Shown in pieces: positions 48,249 to 60,830 of a stretch of 64,000 nt of DNA (its first letter is position 1; each line of letters opens with the position of its first letter). The position numbers and the translations under genes are program-made. The notes under the pieces are model-generated. The model was given only the letters and a program-made list of their open reading frames with translations. It did no database searches and was not told the origin of the DNA. The DNA comes from Dipylidium caninum (lineage: Eukaryota; Platyhelminthes; Cestoda; Cyclophyllidea; Dipylidiidae): contig QEYB01000895.1 in the NCBI GenBank assembly GCA_017562135.1, forward strand, positions 1,116,001 through 1,180,000, given 5' to 3'.

Positions 48249-50875
48249 CTAGGCGAATATGCATTTTTCGCGGGGCAGCTTTTCTATGAGGCAGTGACGC
48301 AGCGGCACCACCTTGACCAATCCGTAGGCAAGTGCCTTGGCGAAAGGGAGTCGCAACGCCTCCTCGGCCACATCCTCACCACCGCAGTCGCCAATGCGAA
48401 CCACGTATTCAGCGGTGCGTCGGTCGAGGCACCCTGTCTCAACAGCTCGATGGAACGGCATCCAGTTGTGCTTCTCCCGAATCAACTTCCCTCCGCGCTC
48501 GACCACCTTGCGGACTTGTTCCACGCGGTACACCAGAGGGTGATAGATTGACTTCACTCCGCGCCACTCCGATCTTCAATTTATTCGTCAACACAGCATT
48601 TGTTACTCGTCATGGCTCATGGCTCATGCATGCGAATCTGCCGTCATTCGGTTTTTTATTTCAAAGCGTATGTTTCAAGATGAAGGAACACATGACATGA
48701 CTTAAAATACACCATGACTTCACTTTAGAGTGCTTTTCTTATAAAACCAAGTAAAGGCCTCAAACTTGTCTGCTTGGCGAAAAAACGCGCCGCGGTTTCC
48801 AGCGTCAAGTAGCTCATTTTTAATTACGTCTGGCAATACAGCCCCACTTTCGCCTCCATTTATTTCACTGCAGCCCCCACCGAAAAACTCAAATTACTCA
48901 GGGAAAACTTTTGGTCGGTATTAAGTTAAACAAGGACTGACTTTGCATATTCGTCGAAGACAATGCTCTCCGTGGCCGACGAGTCGTAGTGGATTATGCC
49001 GGCCTTAAGAGCCTGGGAGAAGTCGAGTTTGACCCCGCGTGCGGTGTCGTAGACAAAGAAGCGTTGCTTCTGCTCCGCTTCACTGAGTTGGTCCTCCACC
49101 GCGTCTCCCATTTCGGCGCCGCCATCAAATCCCGCAATGCCGCGCTCAATGGCGGCATGGATGGAGACGCGTTTACGACGCCGAGTGTCCAACACTGTGG
49201 TGATGCGCTCGCGGAAGTTCGGACGCATTATCACCACGTAACCCACCTCGGTGCCGGCGTCAATACCACCCACTAAGAATTGCAAAAGCAACCACTAGGA
49301 TCCCGATTCTCAATGCTAAACTCAGTAGGCAATAATAGAAGGAGCCCTTTGGGCGAGCAAAGGGCGTCGGTTGTATTTCGCTTTACGAGAACGCGAGACA
49401 ACAGTACGAGTAATGCATTTGTCTGCATGACAATCTGTCTCACATGGACTGCGCGGTTTTGCATAGCCACATACTTGAACTTGCACATACACCTCGTGGA
49501 GACCAGACCTTGGCCAATGCCAAGGGTTCGCCCATCGGACATTTACACTCTGCAACGGTTAAAGCAGAGCAAAGATCCCTTTCACTTTAAGTTTCGGTTT
49601 TGCACTTACAAGAAGTGGAAATTTCGAAGGTTAGAAGGGCTTCTTCTGACCTCCCCCAATGTTTTAGCAAAGTGGCTTCTTCTTTCCAGCATAATACCCG
49701 TAAATTATACCGAGTCTGTGACGGAGATGAGAATGCATGGATTGAAGCTGCTGATGCCATTAATCAAACAGTGTCTCCCTGATGCGGTGTCAAACCATTT
49801 GGGAACACATAAGATGCCTTGTACGTTGCCCCAGAAGCAGTTGCATGTCAATGATTCTATGTCCTTCATTTTTGTTTCCTTATACTTCATCTTGCTGTGG
49901 CCTTGGAGTCGTTCCCGCGATCTCCTATTCCTTCTCTACGTTGACAAATGTCTCCTATCCCATTTTGGGAGCTTATTAATAAGGACGCACACATAAACGC
50001 GCCTCTTTTTCTTTCAAACACCCTCCTCCGCGTGTCCCGTACTCTAAGTTTAGATTTCTCCCCTACTGGGAAGTTATCTCTGCACTCACACGAAAGCAGG
50101 GAGAGACTGATCTTGGGAAAAGTAAACACAGTGCCGTGACCACGCAACACTGTTGATGGCGTACACTTCCTGCACGTGAAGAAATGGCGACCCACTAAAT
50201 ACCGCCCGTAGAAATCACAAGTCTGTCAGGCGACGGCGAACAGCCATTTGCACAGTACGCAAAAATATTCAAGATACTTACGCTTTCGTATACTAACTGC
50301 GGTTATTTGAGAACTGAGCACTATCCGCAGAATATGTACAATTGCTCTCTTCCACACACATGACCTAATTTATGTGATGTTGGTACCTCCTCCTATTTAC
50401 AAATGTGCCCTGGTGTCGCTGATGCCATCATTAGTTGCTGACCGGGAAGAGTGGAAGTGGAGCCGGTTAAAGGTGTGGTAGAGCGCAGTGGGTACCTACC
50501 TGGATGAACGACGGCGAGTTTGGCGGGCGGTGACTTCTTCATTGGGCGCGGAGGGTGAGAGGTGCGTGTGAGCGACTTGGAGCCCTGACCGAAGGAGCAC
50601 CCGGGCAGCCTGGAGCTCTTGCCGGGGGACTTGAATGAGAGATCAGTCGAGCGATCGTGTCCGTTGTGTGTGAGGACGTGAGCCTGGTGTCGCCGGCTCG
50701 TCGTCGCCTCGAGTATACAAGGCTCACTACCATAGCGTTTCTCTATCCCTTGCGAACCCGGCTCCGGCGTTGCCACCGCTTCTCGCTTCTTTAGAAGACT
50801 GTACTTCTTCTGATACGGCGACGCAGACCGCTTGTCAAAAGGCGGTGGTGGCGAGAGCACCCCTGTCTCGCTCAT
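48249..50875 (-). CDS. plectin-repeat (plakin-type) protein
   Basis: Exons 50875-50500, 49272-48942 and 48573-48249 join in phases 1 and 2. Exon 1 starts MSETGVLSPPPPFDKRS after an in-frame stop, so the start is firm; it is basic and Ser/Pro-rich (about 125 aa). The other exons hold at least four units of the plectin-repeat type, a variable strand, 'D..R/G..hS..xAhxxGh': VLDTRRRKRVSIHAAIERGI, VYDTARGVKLDFSQALKAGI, LIREKHNWMPFHRAVETGCL and LRLPFAKALAYGLV. In plectin, desmoplakin and Shot/MACF such repeats bind intermediate filaments or other cytoskeletal partners. The last exon is read to its stop (48249), but a splice to a further exon is possible. No spectrin rod or CH domain is in this gene as read. 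The neighbouring spectrin-repeat gene on the same strand could be an upstream part of the same locus. Confidence 0.65.
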
Positions 50876-52841
50876 GGCATACTTAAGATGCCTCGCCGGC
50901 CTTCCTATTTAATATAGAGGCCGACATGTCGCTGCTATATTCAAGCGTATTTACAGTGAACCACGCAGATTATTGTCCCGACTGGCGTTTCCATATGCTG
51001 AAGTCTGAGCTTCACAATTCCCTGCTTTATCAGCAAATCTCCTTCATTCTATATTAAGTGCTCGCATAAGAAACCCCCCACTTTCCCTGCCAATCGCCTA
51101 CAAAAGCCTTTATGATTTCGGATATTAAAGAATATGACTAGGTTTGGACTATTTGCTTATGTTAACACATTATTTCAACGTGGCTACGCCTTCCACCTCC
51201 CACATTCCGGTTGGGCCACTAAACTACGAGGTAAAAATTCTATTGGATTTAGTCCGATAAAATGAGAAAATTATCTAATATCTTATCAAAGGATAAGTGG
51301 GCTAATGCGTAGATATGGTAGGTTTTTTAGGCCATAAAGTAAAATAAAACACAAACACATTGCATTACATTCTCGCGCAGTATCTTCATGCGTGCTGGAG
51401 AATGCCCACAAGAGGATGCCCTCCACCGATCGCCCGAATCAGAAGCCTTTACAAATGCATGCGCTCCGTGGTCTGACACACAAAGGCGGCCAAAACTTCA
51501 AAACGCTCCTGTCCAACTTAGTGGCACAGCTATAAACCATGATCGGAAGAGGAAATGCAAATGAGATCGTCTAATTTATGCTGCAAGGATTTCCTTGCTT
51601 TCCTGTGCCAATGCGCCCCTATGAACAGGTGGAAAATGTCTTTCAAGAGGAAGTGTTGTGCTTCTCTCTGCCACTTGAGACATTCTAATCAAGGAAATAA
51701 GGAGAAAAGTGCGGGTGCGTTTGGGTGAGCATGCAGGTGAGCGTCAAAACCCCATGGCTTCGTGTTTACCTGCGTCGATCCTAGCAAATGAGTCCAAGGA
51801 CGCACTTTTCGCCTGCTGCTCCGGTGAACACGACGCCTCTGTGTTCTTCAGCTCAAGTGTGAGGCCCGAAAGCTGGTCAAAAGAATTTTCCGCTGGACCA
51901 GAATGAGTAGCTTTACTGCTGAAGGGTTTGTAATGAAATAGAAATATTAGTGATGTGAGTGAGCTCCATTTGGGCCAAGGATAAATTTGTCAAAAGAGAT
52001 TATTGTTAACGCCGTTAGCATAAAATTTAGACAATGTAATGTCATGTAGAAGCATCGTTCACGGCCTAGCCAATTCGGAGGCGAATGCTGTTCAGCCTAA
52101 CAAAGACCACAAAGTGATAATCTTGACGAAGTGTCTCCTTACATGGCTACCTGAAGTAGGCAGGATGGAATTCAGGTGATCCTATCCGCACAGTGAGTTA
52201 GACTTGAGGTGGACTAACACCTTAAGTTTAAGGCTGTAGATTCTACGGCGTCTCCGGTTCACAATGAACGCCTACCCAGTCACAAGACGGAAAAATGTCT
52301 TTTCACCTTGTAGGAAAATTTTAACTCACCCACACGGTATTTCTGATTGAATTGGTAATTCCAAACGCGATTCCTTGGGACTTTGTCTAATAGTCTCGAA
52401 TGCTTGTAACATTTCCTAAAAGATATCTTTTCACTAAGTTGTGAGTAGTTGATTGGTACTTCTCTTATCAACATTAATGTTCATTTTAACTGCTCTTTAG
52501 CAGTCGCCTAAAGGCATCTATCCACTGACACCTAGGGTCGTAATAGTATTATTATAAAGCAATTTTTACTAAAATACCTGATGTTTTTCCAACAGCCGGA
52601 AAATTATTCTCCTTTCCAACATGAATTGGCCAATCTGTTCTGTCATTTCTTCCCTCGATGGCTCTTCGCCTAATCAGAAAAAATTGGCAGTGTTAATGGA
52701 AGGTTTGACACGAAATTTCGACGTTGGCTAACTTCCGCACGTCTTGGTGATGGGACGGTTTAAGAGGCAAATGCATCGCCAAGTTGACATTTACACTCAG
52801 TTCGTTGGGAGGAGCTTTCTTTAACGAAGCGAGACGCTCAC
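50876..52841. other. intergenic or intronic region between spectrin-repeat and plectin-repeat exons
   Basis: No exon could be joined in phase to either side. The minus-strand open frame 52280-52474 has no recognisable motif. If the two flanking genes are one plakin locus, this is an intron with an internal promoter for the shorter plectin-repeat transcript. Confidence 0.4.
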
Positions 52842-54671
52842 CTCCGTCGCAGCGAGGAGCACTGTCCGCCACACCATCGTCGCTCTGCAGCAAACGCAGC
52901 TGCTGCAGTATCAGTTCGCAGTGTATTTCGCACTCCCAATCGCTACTGAGACTTCCTTCGAGGGATTTGAAAAAATTTTTCAAACTTCGTTTCATGTCTC
53001 CGTTGAGCGTTGCGTAGTCAACATCCATCTATTAAATTTTTCATTACATCACTCATTGCAAGTGGGGAAAGGAGGAATCCTCACCTTTTGCTCACTCCAC
53101 CGCCTGAAGGTGGCGTATAGGAGATTCGTGACCGCCTGAGTGCACTCCTTTAGGTAATTCTCCCAGTTTGAAAGGACGAAATTCCGTGACTCCAAAGCCT
53201 TTTCCATTAACTTCTTTTTTTCACTCAGAGGTTGTAAATAGATGAGGGGGATCCAAGTTCTGACTTGTTGGCTGATCAGAGGGAAGTCCCGCTCCCGGCT
53301 CGTCTGCACTTTGGCACGGCAGGAGTCGCAGACCCGACTCGAGGCGCCGGAACCGCGGTGCTGCCTCTCAATGGAGGATTTGAGGGTGTGATAAAGGCCA
53401 AACTTTTTGGCAACTTGCTCCTCTGTCGCGTAGGCGCACCCACTAACGAGGGCTCTGCCGCCCTCAACTTCGACGATTTTTACAATCTCTTGTCTTGCTA
53501 TGAGACCCTGTGCAAAGGTAACCCAAAAGCAACTTACGTTTTCGCCTACCAAATGTAAAAGGTAATATGAGCAATTCCAGACGAGGGAATATAAAACTAT
53601 GCGAAAATTACAATTGGCTTTTATTTGTTGTTTACATTCATGCAATTTTTTACAGTTTCCTACCTGATCACTTTCGAAATCGTGTAGAACCTCCGCACAG
53701 GCCGATAAGTCATCGAGTGTACTGGAGTCTTGTGGTTTTCCTTCCTTGAGAAAGAGTTCATCTACTGCTGAAATCCAGTAGAGGAATTTCATTTGATCCG
53801 CCTACATTTGAAAAGAGTTTATTTATGCGAAACGGGGGGAACGATTTGAGGTGTGTCATTTCATTTATCAAGGCGTTTCATCAATTCCATTCGTTGTTGC
53901 TTTCTCGAGGCTTTTCTGATCAAATTCATCTCACTCTAAAGCACCTGGCAGATTAAGCAGCTCGAGACCGGTGACAATTTGGACCTAACTTCTTTTCCCA
54001 TTTCCAAGGTTATTTATCGCTGCTTCAAAATCCTTCAAACATCTTTCGTAGCTTTATTTTATGTAAAGTATTTTTGCTAAGTGCCCCGATGAAAACCAGT
54101 TGACGGGCGAAATGGCTCAATCAGACACGAGGCAGAGTTGCATTCTCACCGTGAGGGCGTTGTAGAGGCTGGTAGCCCCGTCGATGCACTCCCACTTGTT
54201 GGTCTCGTTCCCACTCTGGGGCCAGCCGAATGCTCGTGGCAGGTCCGCTGAAATAGCCATCCTCATTTCATCGAGTTTTCTTAAAGTCTACATATTTGCA
54301 GTAAGCTTTGTTTGAAACAAACTTGTACAAACGAGAGAGCACATTGAAGTCTCCGTTCCTGACACGTAGCCATGTCTTGAAATCGTTTTAGTGTCTTGAA
54401 ATTTGCCTGCATAAATGAAAAACCCACACATTTCAGTTGTTCATTTGGACGCATGCCGTCAGTTGGAATGGATGAACTTACATCGATATTTTCTTCTTCC
54501 ATTAGTAGACTATCAAGGAGTTTGTTTGCCCCCTAGAAAAAGATTCGAGATTGAGCAGGAGGTGCTTTGACATTTCACCGCTATGAAGCCTGAGCACTCA
54601 CACAAAACAACTCCTCAACGGTCCCCATCTTAGTGTTTGTTCCCGAGTCTTGATAAATCTCAACGTTAGAT
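52842..54671 (-). CDS. spectrin-repeat protein, plakin/spectrin superfamily (partial)
   Basis: Seven exons with matching phases: 54671-54602, 54532-54482, 54406-54292, 54247-54150, 53801-53664, 53507-53085, 53028-52842. They encode amphipathic helices typical of spectrin repeats: GANKLLDSLLMEEENID, WECIDGATSLYNALT, FLYWISAVDELFLKEGK with DDLSACAEVLHDFESDQ, and FVLSNWENYLKECTQAV with LLYATFRRWSEQK. The conserved Trp in helix A and the heptad spacing fit a spectrin or plakin domain. Both ends are open: the first exon starts in phase 2, and the last ends at a strong donor (GGAG/GTGAGC) whose partner exon I could not find. It probably acts as a rod or linker in a submembrane cytoskeletal protein. 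Which family (plakin, nesprin, spectrin) is not decided by these exons; the plectin repeats next door favour a plakin. Confidence 0.6.
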
Positions 54672-57439
54672 CTGAAAATGTTGGTTGAAATGCAATTTAT
54701 GATTACTCTCGACAGGAACATCTCAATGTTGCACTTCAACTCCCCTTGACGATTTCGTTTTGTAGTACTGTTTCAATGCCATTTAGATCAAATTTGTTGG
54801 AACGTCCCGCAATACAGTAGAGATTATTTAGCTTTTTCAATGAACTGGTGAGTAATACATAGCCAAATATTTCTCTCTTGTGCGGTTTAGCAAAACCATT
54901 TAAATTCTTCCTCCGGGGAAGAAAATGTCAACTTTTTGCAAACTAACAGAGATTAAGTTGCATTCGCTTCTCCTAATAAGAAAGTTTTACTAAATTGGAT
55001 AATAGCCAATCTTGAGGAGCTCTGGAGTATTCAAGACTTTGGTGGTTTATTTCTCGAAAATAGATTATAAAAAGCCTTCGTATAAATTTTAAGTATGGGA
55101 TGATTCCATGGATATTTACCGCTCGTCATTTCACAGTCCGACGTAAGGCGTACGATTTGATATAAAATTATACGAATACATCAAATTTCGGCTCGGAGTT
55201 TAACATAAGGGAAATTTACCAGTGGATTTTACTTCCCACTAATTAAAGTGTTTTCTAATTTCATTTGAAGAAGCTATCAATAACTATAAAATCGATGTTC
55301 GGACACATTAAAAAGCATTCCTCCATCTTGGTCTACGAACCAATTATTGTCAAGAATGGGACAACTGGCAGAAAAGAGGATGCGCTCACCGAGGTGGGTT
55401 GTCCCCTCCAGGAGCACTGGTTAGAGCGAGTCCCGGCTGCTGGCTCCTATGAACCAGATGTGGTTTTGCTTGGCTTTCCGAGTGAAATGAATCCTGCATA
55501 TTAATTCGAGTTCAACAAATCTGCATTCCTCATCAAAAAACTCAATTAATGCAGTGACGACCGCTTTAGCAGTCCGCAACAGTAGGTGAGGAAAGTGCCG
55601 CTGCCCGCCAGGTGTTGGCACCAACTGAGACCACTAATACACTGAGCGTGATTTGCATATGCTCGTGCAATTGCATTTAAATGCCTCTTTTCTCCTACCT
55701 AACTCCAAAGGCGCAAATAAAACAGTGATATGGGTGGTCGTCAGTTTCCCAGCATTCGAGCCACGATACCCTACTCGAATGTCTACTTTTATTCGTGCAA
55801 AGATCAGAATTTGGGAAGTAAGCATTGCCCGGCTGCTTAGAAAACGGGTTTCGAGTAGAAGAACGGCACGTTAAATTTAGTCATCACAAAGCAGTATAAC
55901 ACCTTTAATTGAAACGATGTTTCTGGTAAATAGGATCGTGCGGTTAATCCTGCTAAAGTGAACTTGAATGCAAAATGTTAATCTATTCTGAGTAGCTTTG
56001 CGGTCACATAATGAGCTATGGCCACAAGCAATTGCCTCCACTGATTTCATCTTTGTGGGTAACTTAGCTCAAAATATGTGGTCAATGTGACTCCTGAACC
56101 TTTCTGTGGTCGAATCCTACACTCGATGAGTTTTGGCCCTCACAGTCGCCTTCAAATCATGCTCATATAGATGTCAGAGAAGCACATGTAGAAGTGTTGG
56201 ACGACCACAGGTATGGAACCTAAAGGGCGCAGAAAATGACACCCATTATCTGAAACAAAGTCGGGAAGCACATGAAGTCAAGGAAACAACTTTTTCAATT
56301 TTTAAGTTTATCAACACTATCGCTGAAGGGCTATACGGCAAACAGGAGCCATGTTTGGGGGCAAAATCTCTGCTAAGTGGTCTAAAAACTTGTGACGAGT
56401 AAGATGCTCACAACAGCCGATCAACTTCAAGAGAGGTGCTGAGGGGCGAATGAATAGACTGGGTAACATAACTGTTATTTTAACGACTTTTCTAAAGTCT
56501 CTCAATCCAGCATTTAGACTTGTACACTGATCGTTATATCGTAAGTATATTTAAGAAAATTTAAACACTTATTAATATTCAAATTGCCCCATGTTCGCCA
56601 AATGAGTGTCTTCCAACACCTTATATCAAATTTTGATATATTTAACCACACGATTCTGGGAAAAGAAAAATGGATAAAAGAAATCGGAAAAACTGGATCT
56701 TCTCATGCAGGAAAAAGCATAGAGACTGCTGCTGCAATGCCAACTTCGTAAGTAGTGAATTATCTGCCATATACAATCCTCATTGCAGCATATCAAAGGA
56801 TGGCCTATGCCCCATTTCAAAAAGGTAATTCGATGCTGTTGAAAAGCAAAATTTTTTCAACCCCGCAGTTAGGACAAGTTAAAACTAAAACGGAAGAGGA
56901 AGACGACAGCAAAAACGGGTGTCAATATGTGGGGGTAATCGTAGCTAATAAAGCAAGAACGCGCAGCCTATTTTAGAGGTTATGTTTTGTGCCGGATGAT
57001 AGATTGCTTACAATTCACTTTGTCACCTGAATAAATTTTAAATTTGTGAGCCTTGCGGCCTCCGTCGTAGGATGTCTAGGGGTCAACCCCATGCGACGAA
57101 GGGTTAAGCGCGCAGCGCCAACAAAAATTTTCTCCATATACTTACAGTCCAGATATTACTTCGTTATCCGCAAAAAACGGGAGTCTGCAAAGTGGGTGCA
57201 ATAGGAATTAAATGGTATTGAAACTCGGGTGTTACATTTGGGGGTATCCGAAATATCTTATATAACCGATATAGCCAAGGCAAGGAAGTATTCAAAGGCA
57301 CGTTTTTCATCGGAGTAAATTTGTTATATGGCGCGATTTCGGTGTTTGGAAAACAAGCAACTCATTGATCTGTTTTCAGTGTGTAACCACTATAGCCTAC
57401 TTGCACACTTAATTTTAGCCCGTATTGTGTTTTGCTGTA
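54672..57439. other. region upstream of the spectrin-repeat exons and of PTPA
   Basis: AT-rich. The 5' exons of the minus-strand spectrin-repeat gene and the promoter and 5' exon of PTPA must lie at least partly here. Open frames at 55265-55504 (plus) and 55421-55624 (minus) overlap each other and show no family motif. No repeat or RNA gene was seen. Confidence 0.45.
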
Positions 57440-58705
57440 ATGGTTCTCTGCAAGAAAATACAGTCACAGGCGGATATGAGGATGTGGATTGCCTCATCAG
57501 CTTATGCGAATATCATTAATTTCATTGAAAATGTGAATTACTCCGTGAGGTCAAAACTGATTAGTGATAAACAATCAGTATCGCCTGTAAGGCAATGTTT
57601 TTCTTAAACTTTGACTAGAACATTTCGCGAGTTGTTGCTCTGTTAGACCGATTGAATTCCCAAATTGACCTTACCCCCCTAGAGATCAATGTACAACGCT
57701 ACGGCAATAAGGCTTTCCAGAATTATTACTCCTGGTTATCTGAAAATGCTTCTCAAATCTGTTCGGATACGCTAGAAATTGAGCCACCAATTGGTACCTT
57801 TCTTGTCGCACATAAACTTTTTTTGGCAAGACAACTTTGATGAAATAATCACATATCTCACAGAATCCATTGGCAACCCCGTTCGCATTGACTATGGCAC
57901 TGGCCATGAGCTTTCGTTCATGGCCTTCTTACTAGGGTTGTTCAAAGTTGGCTATTTGAAACAACCCTACCAACCCACTGATAGCCCAAAATGTGGTCCA
58001 ACATCAAAACTTAATGACACTGCAGCAACAGCCCTTTATATTTTACCTGCTTACCTAAACCTTGTTCGTCACCTACAAACATACTTCAGAATGGAACCGG
58101 CAGGTTCTCATGGTGTTTGGAGTCTCGATGACTTTCAATTCGTACCGTACATCTGGGGAAGCGCGCAGCTCATTGGTCTGGCATGCTCTTATTAATATAT
58201 CCAGTAATTATCCGAATTATAGGCACAGGACTCTATGAACCATCAGCGATACCTGATCGGGAGATAGCCGAAAAAGAAGCTAAGTCATGTCTCCTTTTCT
58301 CTTGCATTAACTACATCTATCAAGTGAAGACAGGACCGTTTGCTGAACACTCCAGCTGCCTTCAAAGTCTCAGCGATGTGCCTAACTGGCAGAAGGTTAA
58401 CTCGGGTATGATAAAAATGTACAAAGGCGAGGTTCGTTGCGAGCATATCTCAGTTTCTTGCTTTTTGAGAATGTACCTTCTTTAACGTATATTTTGTCAG
58501 GTCTTGAACAAATTCCCAGTTGTGCAGCACTTCCTTTTTCGGCAACCTACTTAAGTCCGAACCGGCTCCACCAAGCGCCCTGGGTGGTGTGCCACACGAA
58601 GGGACTGGATCAATGGGTCCCCCGGCTTTTGTGCGCCCTACTGGCACCCGTAAAGCCCCTGCCTCCCTTCGACCGTCTTTCGTAAAGCCAACCGGAGATC
58701 CCTGA
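57440..58705 (+). CDS. PTPA: PP2A phosphatase activator (PTPA)
   Basis: PTPA is an ATP-dependent peptidyl-prolyl isomerase-like factor that loads metals into and activates the PP2A catalytic subunit. Exons: 57440-57586, 57619-57793, 57831-58175, 58223-58431, 58501-58705. Matches run the length of the family: DMRMWIASSAYANIINFIE, VVALLDRLNSQID, RYGNKAFQNYYSWL, TESIGNPVRIDYGTGHE (a family signature), RMEPAGSHGVWSLDDFQFVP, YIWGSAQLIG, VKTGPFAEHSS and VNSGMIKMYKGE. The last exon reads VLNKFPVVQHFLF, then shifts by one base at the T5 run 58535-58539 before GNLLKSEPAPPSALGG, ending at TGA 58703. Without the shift it would stop at TAA 58549. The N terminus is short; an upstream exon may exist, since the acceptor-like TCTGCAAG just after the ATG leaves the start uncertain. 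Introns are 32, 37, 47 and 69 bp. Confidence 0.93.
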
Positions 58706-58794
58706 TATCTTCCCTCTTACAATGAAACAAAAATTGGATTAAAACCTTGTTTTGTTTGCCCCATATAAAACGGTGAATTTACAATTTGATCAAA

Positions 58795-59835
58795 TTATTT
58801 GCAAAAAAAAACCACTTGAGATACACGTAGGTTGTTTTTACAGGGAGTGCAACGTGGTAAGAGTTCCATGTCTTCTGTTGCCAGGCCCAGTTTTTCGGTC
58901 AAGTTCGAGTCAGTGGCACCCAATCCATCGGCGTTAAGCCCATTGACTGCATGGGAAAGCACCGACATCGAAACTTGTGTTTCATGCCTTGCTGGAAGAC
59001 AATCCAAGTGCATCACACGTCGACAGCCAGGAGTGGCACACTAGAATGTCAAGAAGAATAATTGAATTGGTTCTCGTCACCTCAAAGAAAGTGTGAAGCC
59101 TTTTCATTCTCTATACGCTTACTCGTCTGAAGTGGGCGAATGTGTGCGGCCAAATTGGTCTTGACACGTCTCTGCATATATCACAAAGCGATAACCAAGC
59201 CCGACAGCCAGAACAAGATGCTACGTGAGTTAAGAAAAATTGGCTGACAGTTGTTTGGATAAACTCCCCCAAGCTGCCGTTATGAACATCGCGAAGGTCC
59301 TGAAAGTAGGAACATTACTTCTGATTTTGTCGGTAAGACGCGTCGAAATCGGAAGCACATTTACCTTGAGGGAATACTTATCGATGGTTTCGACGCTACC
59401 CAGCATGTAGCTACGATGTTTCAAGGCCGAAACCAACTTATTGGACGTAGATTGGGAACACCTCGAAATCAGACACCAAAGAAGGGATAGCGTTCGACGC
59501 ATTTTGCGCAAACTTGCCAATTCCGGAATGCATGCAAACAGGGAAGGATTTATCAATGCGATATTGATCGGAGGGTATGACGAAACAGAGTCAAGGAATT
59601 TTTTCGTGGCAAAAGACACTATAGTCGAGATTACTGTAGGGTTAACTGAAAGCATAAGTGGTATAAAAGTAAATAACCAACCTGGTTTCAGAGTGAAGTC
59701 CCAACACTCAATAACATCACGTGGAATTGTGGCTTCTTGGCCTTGGTGACAGTTTGAGCAGTAGAGGTTCCCATCATAAAAGTCGAGAGCCGCATCATCT
59801 AAATCATGAATGTCACATCCCATGTCAAAGATAAT
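58795..59835 (-). CDS. Rubicon-homology domain protein (DEF8/PLEKHM/RUBCN-like)
   Basis: Exons 59835-59682, 59618-59365, 59299-59123 and 59040-58795 (TAA) are fully phase-consistent. They contain the whole C-terminal Rubicon-homology zinc domain: FYDGNLYCSNCHQGQEATIP, RDVIECWDFTLKPVS (family: IPARV..NWDF.P..V), INIALINPSLF..IPEL..LRKMR, KLVSALKHRSYML, YSLKDLRDVHNGSLGEF, then the Cys pairs CSGC, LCDIC, CATPGC with MHLDC, and CTPC. Proteins with this domain bind Rab7 on late endosomes and lysosomes and steer lysosome positioning, autophagosome fusion or, in DEF8, osteoclast ruffled-border traffic. The first recognised exon starts in phase 0, so upstream exons are needed; candidates lie at 60831-61170. 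The C terminus after CTPC is short (KNNLRVSQVVFFCK). Subfamily (DEF8, PLEKHM1/3 or RUBCN) cannot be decided without the N-terminal domains. Confidence 0.85.
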
Positions 59836-60830
59836 CTATTCAAGCCAAAAGAGAGTAATGACACCGTGGAAGCTATTACGCCGAATCAGAAACTTTCATG
59901 ACACGAGATTTGCCCTAAGTGAGTAATACCGCCCATCTGCTATAAAGCCGACATGACGCATAAACGTCGCGTAATACTCTAATAACAAAACGTTTAGAGT
60001 ACATCTTTCAAGCAGTGGTGAGTTCACCGTCAATTTTACGAAAAACGCCAATAAAATTGGAGTATAAAATAATACCAATGAAATTTGTCCAAGTGGTACA
60101 CATTGCGCTATCGCAATCGGTCCTTTATTTCCATATAGGTGCAAGCCAAAAATTCTAATTGAAAAACACATATTAGGGAAACATTTCGACAAATAAAGAT
60201 ACCACAGAGGAGGAACCTGTTTCGTGTAACGATACACAGTGTAAGCTGAAATGCGTTCATAGGTCTACCCCAAAGAAAAATGTTTTACGGAGTGAGATCG
60301 ATTTTTAGATGGCAGATGAAGACAAAAGGGGTTGAAGAATTATCAGTTGAATCATCGCACCTGGAGTAAGACGACTTAGGCAAAGCGCACATTCGCCATT
60401 ATAGGCAGAAGTGGAAACCGATGACATCTTGACACCAGGAAAGGTACGGGCCAATCGCTTCGAGTGCTAAAATTTCAATGGTGATAACTCATTCTTTAAC
60501 TAGATCAGCAGAAAACGCTCGGTTATATGGAGCATTTCAGTCGTTTATATCCCACGATGTTACGCAAATATAGATGTAGATATGAATAACCTTACATCAT
60601 CGGGAACTGACGTATTTAGTTTATCACCAAGAATTTCCCAATTGTCCTCGAATGATGGTTCATCACCGCTCTACAATAGTGATACAAACACTCGAAGGTG
60701 CCAAAAGTTGCACGGATTCCCGGTAAATGAAGTAAATATGTATACACACGCTAGGAGTGTCTCCCGAATAGTCAATAGCAGACTCCACTTCCTGATAAGG
60801 GGTTTTTGGATTCGCAATAGGGTAATTTAC

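Noticed and set aside
49322..49555. Minus-strand frame immediately upstream of the plectin-repeat exon
   Set aside because: Lies in the intron between 50500 and 49272 and cannot be joined in phase; overlaps a plus-strand frame.
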